Part shown: piece after piece, positions 16,988 to 25,914 of the stretch | Layout: every line of letters starts with the position of its first letter | How positions within the stretch are numbered: the first letter of the stretch is position 1 | Source: Actinospica robiniae DSM 44927 | GTDB taxonomy: Bacteria > Actinomycetota > Actinomycetes > Streptomycetales > Catenulisporaceae | Reading direction: 5' to 3' | Assembly: GCF_000504285.1 (NCBI RefSeq) | Contig: NZ_KI632511.1 | Location: forward strand, 741,372-805,371 | Length of the DNA stretch: 64,000 bases | Made by a program: the position numbers and the translations under genes | Notes under the pieces: generated by a model | What the model was told of the DNA's origin: nothing | Databases searched by the model: none | Seen by the model: only the letters and a program-made list of their open reading frames with translations

Positions 16988-18163
16988 ATGAACCACGGCC
17001 TGAACCCGCGCCGGCGTCCGCCGGTACGTGCGCACCGTCCGATCACAGCCAGGTGGAGCGCGCCTCTCGTTGTGATCATGAGTCTCTCGGTGCTGGCTCT
17101 CATCGCAGCACTTGTATATCTGCTGCTCGGTCCGCTCGCTGAGCGATTCATCCAGCCGGCCACCGCGAACCTGTCGACGAAGGATCGGCTAGACGAGCTC
17201 GAGAGCGCGCGAGGTCTCCTCCTCCAGGTGCTAGGCGGTCTCGTCGTGACCGCTGGACTGGTCGCCACCCTTGGGACGCTCCGGTACACAGCGAGAACGT
17301 ATCGCGTGACGGAGCAGGGGCACGTCACTGACCGCTTTTCGAAGGCCGTGGAGCAACTCGGGTCAGACAGGCGTAGCGTTCGGACGGGTGGCGTGTACGC
17401 ACTTGGACGGATCATGAAGGATTCGCCGGAAGACCATGAGACAGTCGTGCACGTTCTGACTGCATTCATTCGCGAACAGGCGCTTCATCCCTCCGAGGAG
17501 GAGAAGGTCAAGTTGATGTCGCTGCCGCCGGCGCAACGGACACACCCACAAGTTGATATAGCAGCGGCTCTCTCGATGTTACGCACTCGAGACCACTACG
17601 ACCTGGACGAGCCGATCGACCTCTCCGGCGCGTACCTGCACGGCGCGAATCTCCGAGGAGCAGACCTCCGCGGCGCGAACCTCGGTGATGTTGACATGTG
17701 GGGAGCCGACCTAAAAGACGCGGTCCTCGACGGCGCCCGCCTGTATCGCGCAAACCTGCGCGGTGCAACACTTAGCGGAGCCACCCTTATATCCGCTCAC
17801 CTCACAGCTGCTAGCCTACCTGCCGCAACGTTCACTCATGCCAATTTGACATCGGCAGATTTGAGTGCAATTGAGGATTTCTCTTCCGCAAGCTTCACTG
17901 ACGCGACTCTTATGCAGGCCGATTTTTCCCTCTCGAAGCTGAAGGGTGCCAGATTCGTGAGGACGAACTTCACAGGTGCGTTTCTCTCTCAAGCCGTTCT
18001 CTGGGGCACTGACCTGAGCAAGGCAGTTGGGCTGAGCGCTGAGGGGTTGGTGAACGCTCCGCGAGACGGCGAGACTGTTCTGCCGGCGTCGGTCCAAGCG
18101 GAGTTGGACTTGCGAGGCGAGTCGAACGCTTCGCAGACTCAGCCTACGCAGGAGAAGAGCTAG
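16988..18163 (+). CDS. membrane-anchored pentapeptide-repeat protein
   Basis: A 391-residue protein. Two hydrophobic segments (about 26-48 and 76-98) anchor it in the membrane. The central region (TDRFSKAVEQLGSDRRSVRTG, then GVYALGRI, DHETVVHVLTAFIREQA) is the conserved N-terminal module of a large actinobacterial pentapeptide family. From about residue 215 there are at least 20 pentapeptide-like repeats (AYLHG ANLRG ADLRG ANLGD), predicted to form a right-handed beta-helix. The biochemical role of this family is unknown. The ATG at 16988 was chosen because the hydrophobic anchor follows it; no strong Shine-Dalgarno is visible. Confidence 0.8.
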   Translation: MNHGLNPRRRPPVRAHRPITARWSAPLVVIMSLSVLALIAALVYLLLGPLAERFIQPATANLSTKDRLDELESARGLLLQVLGGLVVTAGLVATLGTLRYTARTYRVTEQGHVTDRFSKAVEQLGSDRRSVRTGGVYALGRIMKDSPEDHETVVHVLTAFIREQALHPSEEEKVKLMSLPPAQRTHPQVDIAAALSMLRTRDHYDLDEPIDLSGAYLHGANLRGADLRGANLGDVDMWGADLKDAVLDGARLYRANLRGATLSGATLISAHLTAASLPAATFTHANLTSADLSAIEDFSSASFTDATLMQADFSLSKLKGARFVRTNFTGAFLSQAVLWGTDLSKAVGLSAEGLVNAPRDGETVLPASVQAELDLRGESNASQTQPTQEKS

Positions 18164-18316
18164 CGTCTCACCTGCAGGCCTCTACCTTTGTTGGCCGCTC
18201 TGGCGTCAGCCGCAGACGGCGACGTATACGTTTCGGCTCTAGCGTACCTCCGAGAGTACCCGTGTGCGTCGGAGCCGATGGCTTTACAGGCCCTCATCGC
18301 CCACGCTCTCCGGCGG

Positions 18317-18585
18317 CTACAGCCGCACGGGCGTGTCCATGGTGCGGGTGTGGTCGATGATGTGCACCTCGCCTTCGAGGTCTACGTCGGCGGAGCGGCC
18401 CAGGTCGCCGTCCGATTGGGCGACCGTGGGCACGATGTGGCCGGGTTCGACGCGACGGTGCAGGTCGCGCCTGGTGAAGCCGGACAAGTCGGTGTGCACG
18501 TCGAACTCGACGGTGCGGGGTTCTCCCGGATCCAGCTCCAATCGCGCGAAGCTGAGGAGCCGGCGGACCCAGGCAGGCGATAGTG
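18317..18585 (-). pseudogene. C-terminal fragment of a glycoside hydrolase family 3 enzyme
   Basis: About 89 codons encode RRLLSFARLELDPGEPRTVE, FDVHTDLSGFTRRDLHRRVE and PGHIVPTVAQSDGDLGRSAD to the stop at 18317. This is the fibronectin-III-like tail of family 3 beta-glucosidases/xylosidases. Nothing of the catalytic domains remains; the break is near 18585. Confidence 0.65.
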
Positions 18586-18818
18586 ATGCACCCCGGATTT
18601 CGTGGAGGCCTGGGAAACAAGGTTTCGGGGTAGCGGTGAAGTTCGACCCTTATGAGGTCGGCAGTTGCGCACTTCGTCAACGCCGAAGAGCTCGATAGTT
18701 CCCACGACTGCTGCGCGGTGGAATCGAGCGTGAGCTGACGGCCCGACAGGAATCCTCTGAATTGCACTGAACTGCACCCAACGGGCCTCAACTGCACCGA
18801 AATGAGCTCGTAGAACGA

Positions 18819-18839
18819 GACCTTGGGTGTGAACAACGC
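18819..18839. other. tRNA-Val-like core, candidate partner attachment site
   Basis: GACCTTGGGTGTGAACAACGC matches 11407-11429 of the tRNA-Val fragment over GACCT, GGTGTGAACAA and GC with one 2-nt gap. A GAAC (T-loop) stands at a similar distance before it. The match is short, so identity as an attachment site is tentative. Confidence 0.3.
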
Positions 18840-18844
18840 GCTAT

Positions 18845-18872
18845 TGTCATTAGATTCCTGAATCTAATGACA
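18845..18872. repeat. AT-rich 13-bp perfect palindrome
   Basis: Arms TGTCATTAGATTC (18845-18857) and GAATCTAATGACA (18860-18872) are exact complements with a 2-nt centre. It is strikingly AT-rich against the surrounding DNA. It follows the tRNA-Val-like core, much as the dyad ATCTCTT-AC-AAGAGAT follows the tRNA-Val fragment at 11.4 kb. Confidence 0.75.
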
Positions 18873-19271
18873 AAAATAGCCCGTGGGCTGCGATGATGCA
18901 AGTGGCGCGATCAGCCATTTCCGCCATTCGGTGTAGTTGGCGGCCGTTGGCCGGCGGCGTGGGAGCAAGTCTGCTCCCGCCTTGCTCCCAGGGCTTGCTC
19001 CCACGGCTCCCAGCCGGGGCCGATAGCGATGGATCTGCTCCCAGCCGTGATGACAGGCCGTCAGATTCCGCCCCATCACGCTGCTGAACTGCGCAAACTC
19101 ATTCTTCTGGACGCGAAACACTGATTCTTGGGCCACGCATCTGCTCCTACAGGCGGGCATCAGAGTCCGCTGAATCAACGTGAGGCGATCATATCGCCGC
19201 ATATACATGAGCAGTAGAACATCAAGTACCACTGTCACCAGTACGGCGACTCCGAGCAGAGCATGCAGCAT
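18864..19271 (-). CDS. small single-span membrane protein downstream of the RHS gene
   Basis: A 135-residue frame with one N-terminal transmembrane helix (LLGVAVLVTVVLDVLLLMY) followed by a basic MRRYDR stop-transfer and a soluble tail. The ATG at 19271 has AGGGG seven bases upstream and lies 35 bp after the RHS stop on the same strand, the position where immunity genes of RHS toxins are usually found. The tail runs through heptamer cluster 2, so the real protein may be shorter or degenerate beyond about residue 45. No family is recognised. Confidence 0.4.
   Translation of the reverse strand: MLHALLGVAVLVTVVLDVLLLMYMRRYDRLTLIQRTLMPACRSRCVAQESVFRVQKNEFAQFSSVMGRNLTACHHGWEQIHRYRPRLGAVGASPGSKAGADLLPRRRPTAANYTEWRKWLIAPLASSQPTGYFCH
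18961..19042. repeat. heptamer cluster 2: TGCTCCC / GGGAGCA
   Basis: Five copies lie in 82 bp: inverted at 18961, plus-orientation at 18972, 18983, 18996 and 19036, with a one-base variant (GGCTCCC) at about 19005. It is the same heptamer as in the cluster at 11.3-11.9 kb. Nearby GAACTGCG and TTCTTCT...GCGGAA-like words also recur in both clusters, which suggests a common origin. Confidence 0.7.
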
Positions 19272-19306
19272 TCAGAACCCCTGTCCAGACGAGGCTATGG
19301 CGGAGA

Positions 19307-22300
19307 TCAGTAGATCTCCACCATAGCCTGGTGGTCTTTCAACAAGCGATAATAGAATTCCTGCGCGAAATCCATGTTCTGAAGAGCAAGAAACTGCTCC
19401 ATCAGCTGAGCGGGATCTCCGCTCCCGGCCGCTCCCGGTGCGTGATCCAGGTCCTGAAGAAGAGTCTGCTCCATCAGCTCATCGCCATCTCCGCCCCCGG
19501 CCGCTCCCGGGGCGTGGTGCTGCCCGCCGCTACCTCGAACCACACCAGTTTCCGGCCCCAGTGCCTTGATTTCGTCGGGCAAGGCCAGCCCCGCGGTCAA
19601 CCTTCCGATCCCTACGCCACCGAACGAGCCGATGAAGTAGCCGGAACTGGGGGCGCCCATGCCATCATTGGCCCACCTAGCCTGGCTCTGCTGCGCGGCG
19701 ATCTGTTGCTCCTCGTACTTTTCGACGAGTGCTTCTTTCGCTTTGGCGTTGTTGGTGTTGCGGACCGTGCGGGTGATGCAGGCATTGGATGTGCAGTCGT
19801 CGATGGCCTGGTTCTCGGCCTTTTTTGCCTCGCTGTCGTAGTATTCCTGCTGCTCCTCATAAGACTGTTTTTCCTGCGCTTTCGCGTAATCCTGGTCGGC
19901 CTCACTGCCGCAGCTGTCGACGCAGTCACGCTGGCCGGAGGGATCGCTGCGGGTGACGGGATCGTTGCCGGAGTAGTCGTAGCCGGCGATTTGGGTGGGG
20001 TCGTCGGCTTCGAAGATGGGGTCGACGGAGAGGAACCGTCCACTGGCGGCGTTGTAGACGCGTGCACCGAGGGTCTCCAGACTGGTGGTGCTGTCCGCCT
20101 GGCCTCCGACGTACCCCTTGTCTCCGCCAACCCAGGCTGTGGAGCCGCCGCGTGCGCCGCCGAAGGGCAGGTACTGGCGGCGGGTCACGGTCTGGGCCGC
20201 AGTCGTGCTGATGGCGAGTTGGTCGGTGCCCTGGCGGTCCGGGATGAGGCAGTCGACCGCGCCGGCGCTGGTGCGTTCGGCGACGGTGACGCCGCCGACC
20301 GAGTAGTAGCGCGTGCCGGTCACGTTGCCGCTGCCGGTGACGAGGTTGAGTTGGGCGTCGCCGATGGTCAGCGTGGTTGAGGTCGGGTCGCGCATGATGA
20401 TCTGGTTGCCGGCCGTGTCGTAGACGTAGTTCGTGGTGCCGGCGCTGGTAGTGGCGGTTTGGAGTTGGTCCTGGTCGTTCCAGGTGTAGGTCTCGGTGCC
20501 GGGTGTTCCGCCGGTCTGGCCGGTTTCGTTTCCGGCTGCGTCGTAGCTGTAGGACGCGGTGTCGGCGGTGGCGTTGGGCCCGGTGGCGGTGGTGTTGGTC
20601 AGGGTGGTGGGCTGGTCGGTGCTCGAGGGCTGGGTCGGGTAGTGGTAGGTGGTGGTCGTGTCGTTGGCGGTCACGCCGCTGGTGTCGTGGTCGGTTTGGG
20701 TCAGCCGGTCTCCGGCCGCGTCATAGGTCCAGGACTGCCAGTACGGGGCGTCGGTGCCGCCGACGCTGGCGGAGCTGCCTGGGGTCGGAGTGGCGTCACA
20801 GTTGTCGGTCGCGGTCCAGGCCTGGGAGATGCGCTGGGCGTAGTCGTAGGTGAAGCACTGGGTGTCGACCGTGGCTGTGCCGTTCTGCTTGTCGACGACC
20901 TCGGTCAGCAGGCCCGAGCCCTTGGAGACGGTGCCGGAGTTGTCGCCGTAGTAGTAGCTGAGCTGGTCGACCGGGTTGGTACTGGTTGTGTCCGTAGTCT
21001 CGATACTCGTGAGAGCACTGGTTTGGGGGTCGTAGGACAGCGTGGCCAGTACGTGCCCGCTGACGGTGGGCATCGTGTACTGGGTGGGGTGATCGTACTG
21101 GTCGTAGCCGATGGCGGAGACATAATTCCAGTTGACGCTGCCGGTGCCGGCCAGGGAGATCGGCTGGCCGTAGGTGTTGTATCCCGTGGTGACCGTCTCC
21201 GAGGGCAGCCCGCCCATCGCCGGGTCGATCACGGTCTTAGGTAGACCGGTGAAGGTGTAGCCGTAGCCGGTGGTGTACCCCCCTGAGGGGACCAGGGCCG
21301 CGTCCGTGCCGGTGAGCGTGACCTTCGTGGCGGTGGGCAGATCCATCGCGTTGTACCCCGAAATGCTGCTGGTGTACGTGTCCCCGTTCGAGTATGACGT
21401 CGAAGAGGTCAGCATGCCCTGCTTGAGGGTGTCGTAGACCCATGAGCCGGTCTCGTTGGTCGACGAGAGGGTCTGCGTGCTCGTGGTGTCGTACGCAGCA
21501 GTCTTGCGCCCGTCCTTGTCGTAGACGTACGTGCTCTGCTTGCCACGTGCGTCCGTGGAAGTGATCAACTGTCCGGCGTTGTCGTAGGTATCGACGCTGT
21601 GCCCGGCGTCCGGGTCGTAGGCATCGGTCTGTTGGCCGAGCAGGTTGTAGGCCCAGGACCACTTGTTCCCGGCAGCGTCGGTCTCAGTGGCTTTCTGACC
21701 TGCCGGGTCGTAGGTGTAGGTGGTGTCGGTGTAGTCGCCGGCCGGGTCGGTGACGTAGTTGGTCGGCTGGCCGGCGAGGTATTGGATCAGGTCGGTCTGC
21801 TGGCCCAGGGCATTGGTGACCGTGGTGGTCGCGGTGCCTCCGGCCGGGGGGATGGTGGTGGTGAAGTTCCCGCCGTAGCTGTAGCTGGTCCGCCACTTCT
21901 CGACGCTGAGGTTGTAGGAGATCACCGCGGTTTGGCGGCCAACTCCGTCGTAGGTGTATCCGGTCGCCGCGGGAACGTCGCCGGGCTGTGCCTGGGTCTC
22001 CGGTGGGGTCTGGGTCTGAACCAGCGTGGCAGTGACGGGGTTGGCGTTGTAGTACGGGTTCGTGGTCTCCGAGGTCCACCCGTCGGTGTTGTAATACGTG
22101 TCGGTGATGTCCCGGTTGCCGTCGACGGTGCCGGTCTGGACCTCGCGGGCTCGCAACATGCTGTCGTAGATCGTCTCGGACAGCCGGTAGCTCTCGTCGT
22201 CGTTGAGGGTATAGGTATCGACGACCGAGGGGGCGGTACCGGAGACGGTGTAGGTGAACTTCTGGTTCGGCACCTTGGTGGCGGCGGGGAATCCGGGCTC

Positions 22301-25300
22301 GTACACGGCGGTGGGTCGGCCGAGCGCATCGTACTGCTCCGTCGTGATATCGCCGGCAGGGTTGGTGACCGTGGTCGCCAGTTCCCGCAGCGGATCGTAT
22401 GCGGTGGTGGTGATCAGGCCCTTCGGGTCGGTCACCTCGATGCTGGTCGGCTCCGCTCCCGTCGCCGGAGTGTACAGGGTGGCGGTGGTGCGGGAGTCGG
22501 CGTCGGTGGCGGAGGTGGCGCGGCCGTACTCGTCGTAGACGGTGGTCGCCGTGGTCACGTAGTTCGGGGTGGACCCCGTGTAGGACGCAGCCTTCTGCGT
22601 CTTCGTGGCGTCACCTGTGGTAGGCGCGGCGCCCAGTGTCGTGGAGTTGTCGTAGTAGGTCAGGGTGTCGGAGACGGCGTCCGCGGGTAGCGAGGGCGTG
22701 GTGGTGCAGGGCACGGAGACGGTCTTGACCTCGTCCGGCAGATCCAGGATCCACGCGCTGGTGTTGTCCGCGTAGCTGGTGGTGGTGCACGTGTGCTGGG
22801 AGGCCACAGTGACGTCGCCGAGGGCGTTGACCTGGGTGGCCCGGCCGTAGGAGTCGTGGGTGTAGTCGGTCTCCGTCTCACGCGTCGATCCGGACGCGAG
22901 CGGGGTGTATACGCGCTCTTCGGCCTGGCCGGTGATGAACGCCTGCTGGGACGGCACCCCGCCCGTCAAAGCGTGGGTCGCAGTCGCGCTGCTCGTCCAC
23001 GGGGTGTCGATCGTGTCGCTCACCACCGCGGCACCGTTGAACACCTGCGTTTCGTAGGTCGTGCCCGCGTACTGGTTCGAGTCCACGACCGCTGCGTCGC
23101 CGCGCGTGTCCGAGACAGTGACATTCCGGGTGCTGCCTGAGGCCAAATAGTCCCCGTCCATGCCTTGGAAATAAGTGTACTGCGTCTTCGTGACCGGGTC
23201 TGGGGCTGTGCCCGTCGAGACGATCATCCCCGGGTAGCCCCGGAACTCGTTCCAGGTGCGCTGGTTCGCGGGGGTGAGCGGGTTGTCGTCGTAGTGCCAG
23301 GCGGGGTTGCCGACGGGGGTGTAGATGGTCTGGATCGTGTCGTCGCCGACCCCGCCGGTCGGGTCCTGTTCGGTGACCTCGGCCACGATGTACTTGTTGA
23401 AGTAGTCCTTGATCGGGTCGGAGCCGGCGGCGGGGGCCCATTTCACTGGGTAGCACAGCATCGTGTTCGCCGAGTCGTTGGACGGCGTCGCACTGCCGCA
23501 GCCGGGCGCGGAGTATCCGACGCTGATGATCTCGCCGGTCTCGGTGACGATCTTGTTCAGGCGCTGACGGGTGATCCACGGGTATCCGTCGGTCAGATCG
23601 ACCCTGTTCTGCAACAAGGTGCCGGTGAAGGTGATCTGGGGCAGTGGGATGGAGGAAGTGGATCCGCCGGCGGTGATGTCCAGCCCCGTCTGCGTGATCG
23701 TGGAGAGCCAGAGAGAAGGAGTGGAGGAATCCTTGGTGTCGGTGATCGCGGGCAGGGCATAGGTCAGTGCCCACGAGTCCACCTGGGTCAAGCTCGTGCC
23801 GGACAGTACCGAGGTTTTGACCCCCGTCAGCTCATCTTCGGACCAGAAGGTCGGAGACTGCAGGGAGCACGCTGCCTTGGCGGCGCAGTTCAGGTCGTAG
23901 GGGACATCCGGCCAGTCCGATGCGGTCGAACTGCTCAACGTGCTTGTGTCACACCCGGTCGGAGAGGTGGTGCAGCGCCCGCTATAGGACAAGTCCACCT
24001 GGCCCGCGGGCGTCGAGGAGTAGACCGCACCCGCCCGCTGTCCGTACTCGATCTTCGACAGGACACTGTCACGCGTGTACGCCGACGTCGAAGCGGCCGT
24101 CGTGCCCAGATCCTGCGCATAGTAGGCCGTGGTCTTCGTGTACCAGTAGGAGACCGCGTCGGAGTGGGTGTCCACGACGTAGTCGAGATTCCACCGGTAG
24201 GCCTGCTCACAGTACGAACTCGGGAACGATGTCTGGTAGCACGGCTGGCCGGAGGCGGTAGCGTAGACCGGCTCCGTGTCCACGGAGTCGGTCTGCGCGT
24301 CCGTGCCGGCATACCCGGGCAACTCGTTCAGGCCGAAGTAGTACTGCGTGCCATCGGTGCTCGTCACCACCCAGTACTCGCCGTTGTGCGCGCCGTTGAC
24401 CGCGCCGGTCTCGTACTGCACACGCTCGCCTGCGTCTCCGGCCAGATGATACGTGCCAGTGGTGTCGTCCTTGATCAGGATCGAGGTCTGGCCGTTCAGG
24501 TCGATCGTCAGCTGGTTGTCGTTCGACCAGCAGTTGTCGTAGGTCTTGCTCGAGCCGGTGGGGTTCTGGCTGCAGGAAGCGTAGGAGCGCTCGATGAAGG
24601 AGTCGGTCAGGTCCCAGCCGTCGCCGACGACCCCGGCCTGGTTGTTGGTGGCTGAGGTGAGCCCGTCCACGGACTGGGAGTCGTACGACAAGCCGAGCGA
24701 GGGCTCGAGGCCGCCGGGGACCTCAGGTGTCGAGATCGGATACGACCAGGTGAACGCGTCCGCGCTCCCGCCCGACGACCAGGACCCGGAGTCCGGTTTG
24801 AGGCTGGTCGCCGTGTAGTCCCCGCCCCCGGACCCGGCAGAGCTCTCGGTGTCCGAGGTGATGGCCAGGACGAGCGGCGTGGCGATCGAGGCGGAGGACG
24901 CCGACTTGGTTTTCGACGGAGCGCTCTCGGACGCGGCGCCGCTCGTGCCCGCGAGCGTGCCCGAGGACGCGGGCAGCGTGGCTGTGGCGCTCAGCGTCTG
25001 GGTCCTCGTGTTGTTGCTGAACGCCACCGGCTGCTGCACCCGGCATGCCGGAACATCGGGGGTGGTCAGCGCGCAGGCGGGCAGGGAGACCAGGGCCAGC
25101 CGCGCGTTCCAGTCTCCGCCGAATGCGTCCTGGAACTGCTTGTAGGACACGGTGATCGCCACGCTGCCGGGCTTGGACACGCCGTCCGCGCGGGTCACGG
25201 CCAGAAGTACCCCGTTCGCGCCCGCAGCCTGGGCGGCTGCGCGCGGTTCGACCGTGACGGAGGCTTTTGACGGCGAATCTGCGGAAGACGAGGACTTGGG

Positions 25301-25657
25301 CGTGTGCTCATCCCCCGGGGCGAGGGTGACCGGGAGCGACCCGGCCACCTGGGCGCTAGCCGCGCCCGCGAGCGTGACGGTCGCGCTGCCCGAGGGCCAC
25401 ACCGGCGCCACGGTTTTCGCCGAGGTCTCCGGCGTCGGCTTGGTGTAGTGGGAGATGACGGGGGAGACCGGGATCGACTTGGTCGGCGCCACGCTCACCG
25501 AGCCCATGCTGCTCGCGGCGAGTGCCGGGCTCCCGAACAGCACCTGCGCCGCGAGCGCCGCAACCGTCACCGCCGCGAGCGCACCGACGCGTCGCCGACG
25601 GAAAATCCCACCTACCATGTCTATTATCGAATATGCGGCCATGCGTATGCAGTCCAT
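19307..25657 (-). CDS. giant secreted RHS/YD-repeat protein
   Basis: About 2116 residues. The ATG at 25657 was chosen because GGGAGGG lies just upstream; an open extension to 25762 has no such site. A signal peptide (basic FRRRR, then VGALAAVTVAALAAQVLF, cleavage near SPALAA) is followed by a SpvB-like N-terminal module (LEPSLGLSYDSQSVDGLTS). Next come many YD repeats (YDEYGRATSATDAD, YDALGRPTAV, YTYDPAGQKATETDAAGN) and the RHS core (RRQYLPFGGARG to GRFLSVDPIFEAD and YDYSGNDPVTRSDPSG). Beyond the core is a variable 190-residue tail with a charged helix and two tandem 24-residue units, each starting HAPGAAG. The shell would enclose and release the tail, probably in contact-dependent competition; the tail matches no toxin I know. 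Confidence 0.88.
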   Translation of the reverse strand: MDCIRMAAYSIIDMVGGIFRRRRVGALAAVTVAALAAQVLFGSPALAASSMGSVSVAPTKSIPVSPVISHYTKPTPETSAKTVAPVWPSGSATVTLAGAASAQVAGSLPVTLAPGDEHTPKSSSSADSPSKASVTVEPRAAAQAAGANGVLLAVTRADGVSKPGSVAITVSYKQFQDAFGGDWNARLALVSLPACALTTPDVPACRVQQPVAFSNNTRTQTLSATATLPASSGTLAGTSGAASESAPSKTKSASSASIATPLVLAITSDTESSAGSGGGDYTATSLKPDSGSWSSGGSADAFTWSYPISTPEVPGGLEPSLGLSYDSQSVDGLTSATNNQAGVVGDGWDLTDSFIERSYASCSQNPTGSSKTYDNCWSNDNQLTIDLNGQTSILIKDDTTGTYHLAGDAGERVQYETGAVNGAHNGEYWVVTSTDGTQYYFGLNELPGYAGTDAQTDSVDTEPVYATASGQPCYQTSFPSSYCEQAYRWNLDYVVDTHSDAVSYWYTKTTAYYAQDLGTTAASTSAYTRDSVLSKIEYGQRAGAVYSSTPAGQVDLSYSGRCTTSPTGCDTSTLSSSTASDWPDVPYDLNCAAKAACSLQSPTFWSEDELTGVKTSVLSGTSLTQVDSWALTYALPAITDTKDSSTPSLWLSTITQTGLDITAGGSTSSIPLPQITFTGTLLQNRVDLTDGYPWITRQRLNKIVTETGEIISVGYSAPGCGSATPSNDSANTMLCYPVKWAPAAGSDPIKDYFNKYIVAEVTEQDPTGGVGDDTIQTIYTPVGNPAWHYDDNPLTPANQRTWNEFRGYPGMIVSTGTAPDPVTKTQYTYFQGMDGDYLASGSTRNVTVSDTRGDAAVVDSNQYAGTTYETQVFNGAAVVSDTIDTPWTSSATATHALTGGVPSQQAFITGQAEERVYTPLASGSTRETETDYTHDSYGRATQVNALGDVTVASQHTCTTTSYADNTSAWILDLPDEVKTVSVPCTTTPSLPADAVSDTLTYYDNSTTLGAAPTTGDATKTQKAASYTGSTPNYVTTATTVYDEYGRATSATDADSRTTATLYTPATGAEPTSIEVTDPKGLITTTAYDPLRELATTVTNPAGDITTEQYDALGRPTAVYEPGFPAATKVPNQKFTYTVSGTAPSVVDTYTLNDDESYRLSETIYDSMLRAREVQTGTVDGNRDITDTYYNTDGWTSETTNPYYNANPVTATLVQTQTPPETQAQPGDVPAATGYTYDGVGRQTAVISYNLSVEKWRTSYSYGGNFTTTIPPAGGTATTTVTNALGQQTDLIQYLAGQPTNYVTDPAGDYTDTTYTYDPAGQKATETDAAGNKWSWAYNLLGQQTDAYDPDAGHSVDTYDNAGQLITSTDARGKQSTYVYDKDGRKTAAYDTTSTQTLSSTNETGSWVYDTLKQGMLTSSTSYSNGDTYTSSISGYNAMDLPTATKVTLTGTDAALVPSGGYTTGYGYTFTGLPKTVIDPAMGGLPSETVTTGYNTYGQPISLAGTGSVNWNYVSAIGYDQYDHPTQYTMPTVSGHVLATLSYDPQTSALTSIETTDTTSTNPVDQLSYYYGDNSGTVSKGSGLLTEVVDKQNGTATVDTQCFTYDYAQRISQAWTATDNCDATPTPGSSASVGGTDAPYWQSWTYDAAGDRLTQTDHDTSGVTANDTTTTYHYPTQPSSTDQPTTLTNTTATGPNATADTASYSYDAAGNETGQTGGTPGTETYTWNDQDQLQTATTSAGTTNYVYDTAGNQIIMRDPTSTTLTIGDAQLNLVTGSGNVTGTRYYSVGGVTVAERTSAGAVDCLIPDRQGTDQLAISTTAAQTVTRRQYLPFGGARGGSTAWVGGDKGYVGGQADSTTSLETLGARVYNAASGRFLSVDPIFEADDPTQIAGYDYSGNDPVTRSDPSGQRDCVDSCGSEADQDYAKAQEKQSYEEQQEYYDSEAKKAENQAIDDCTSNACITRTVRNTNNAKAKEALVEKYEEQQIAAQQSQARWANDGMGAPSSGYFIGSFGGVGIGRLTAGLALPDEIKALGPETGVVRGSGGQHHAPGAAGGGDGDELMEQTLLQDLDHAPGAAGSGDPAQLMEQFLALQNMDFAQEFYYRLLKDHQAMVEIY
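19370..19516 (-). repeat. tandem duplication in the RHS C-terminal tail
   Basis: Two adjacent units (19445-19516 and about 19370-19444) encode HAPGAAGGGDGDELMEQTLL and HAPGAAGSGDPAQLMEQFLA with matching continuations (QDLD, LQNMD). DNA similarity is high, pointing to a recent internal duplication. Confidence 0.75.
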
Positions 25658-25719
25658 CTGACACCCTCCCGATCGCCCGCAGCCCGAGCGCACAGTATGC
25701 CAATGCCCGAATCTCGTGA

Positions 25720-25770
25720 AAGATAGCAGTGGGCCGCCGCTTGCCGTCAAGAGTCTAATCACTCTTAATT
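25720..25770 (-). promoter_or_regulatory. candidate RHS promoter region with a small dyad
   Basis: On the minus strand TTGACG (25745-25750) and TATCTT (25720-25725) could serve as -35 and -10 boxes, although the 19-bp gap is long. A dyad AAGAGT-N6-ACTCTT (25749-25766) overlaps the -35 box and could be an operator shared with the divergent gene. Confidence 0.35.
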
Positions 25771-25877
25771 GGCCTGTTTTTCGAGCAAGCCAGAGGCCTT
25801 ATCATGGCATCCGACCACGGATCGCAGGTAGGGACGCCGAAGACGTGAGACGCTCGCCCCAGTGATGGCACTCACAA

Positions 25878-25906
25878 TAGACAAAAACTTCGACATCTGA
25901 TACAGA
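25878..25906 (+). promoter_or_regulatory. promoter of the SGNH-LamG gene, probably leaderless
   Basis: TAGACA (25878-25883), a 17-bp spacer and TACAGA (25901-25906) form a good sigma-70-type promoter. The GTG start at 25915 comes eight bases after the -10 box and no Shine-Dalgarno fits between, so translation likely begins at the transcript end. Confidence 0.55.
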
Positions 25907-25914
25907 ATGACAGC

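Noticed and set aside
18741-18800. Short direct repeats of AACTGCAC as replication iterons
   Set aside because: Only two to three imperfect copies and no replication gene nearby; kept only as a weak hint of shared sequence with the heptamer regions.
23165-24655. Plus-strand open frame of 496 codons within the RHS gene
   Set aside because: Low-complexity Arg/Gly/Val antisense translation of YD-repeat DNA; no start context or motif.
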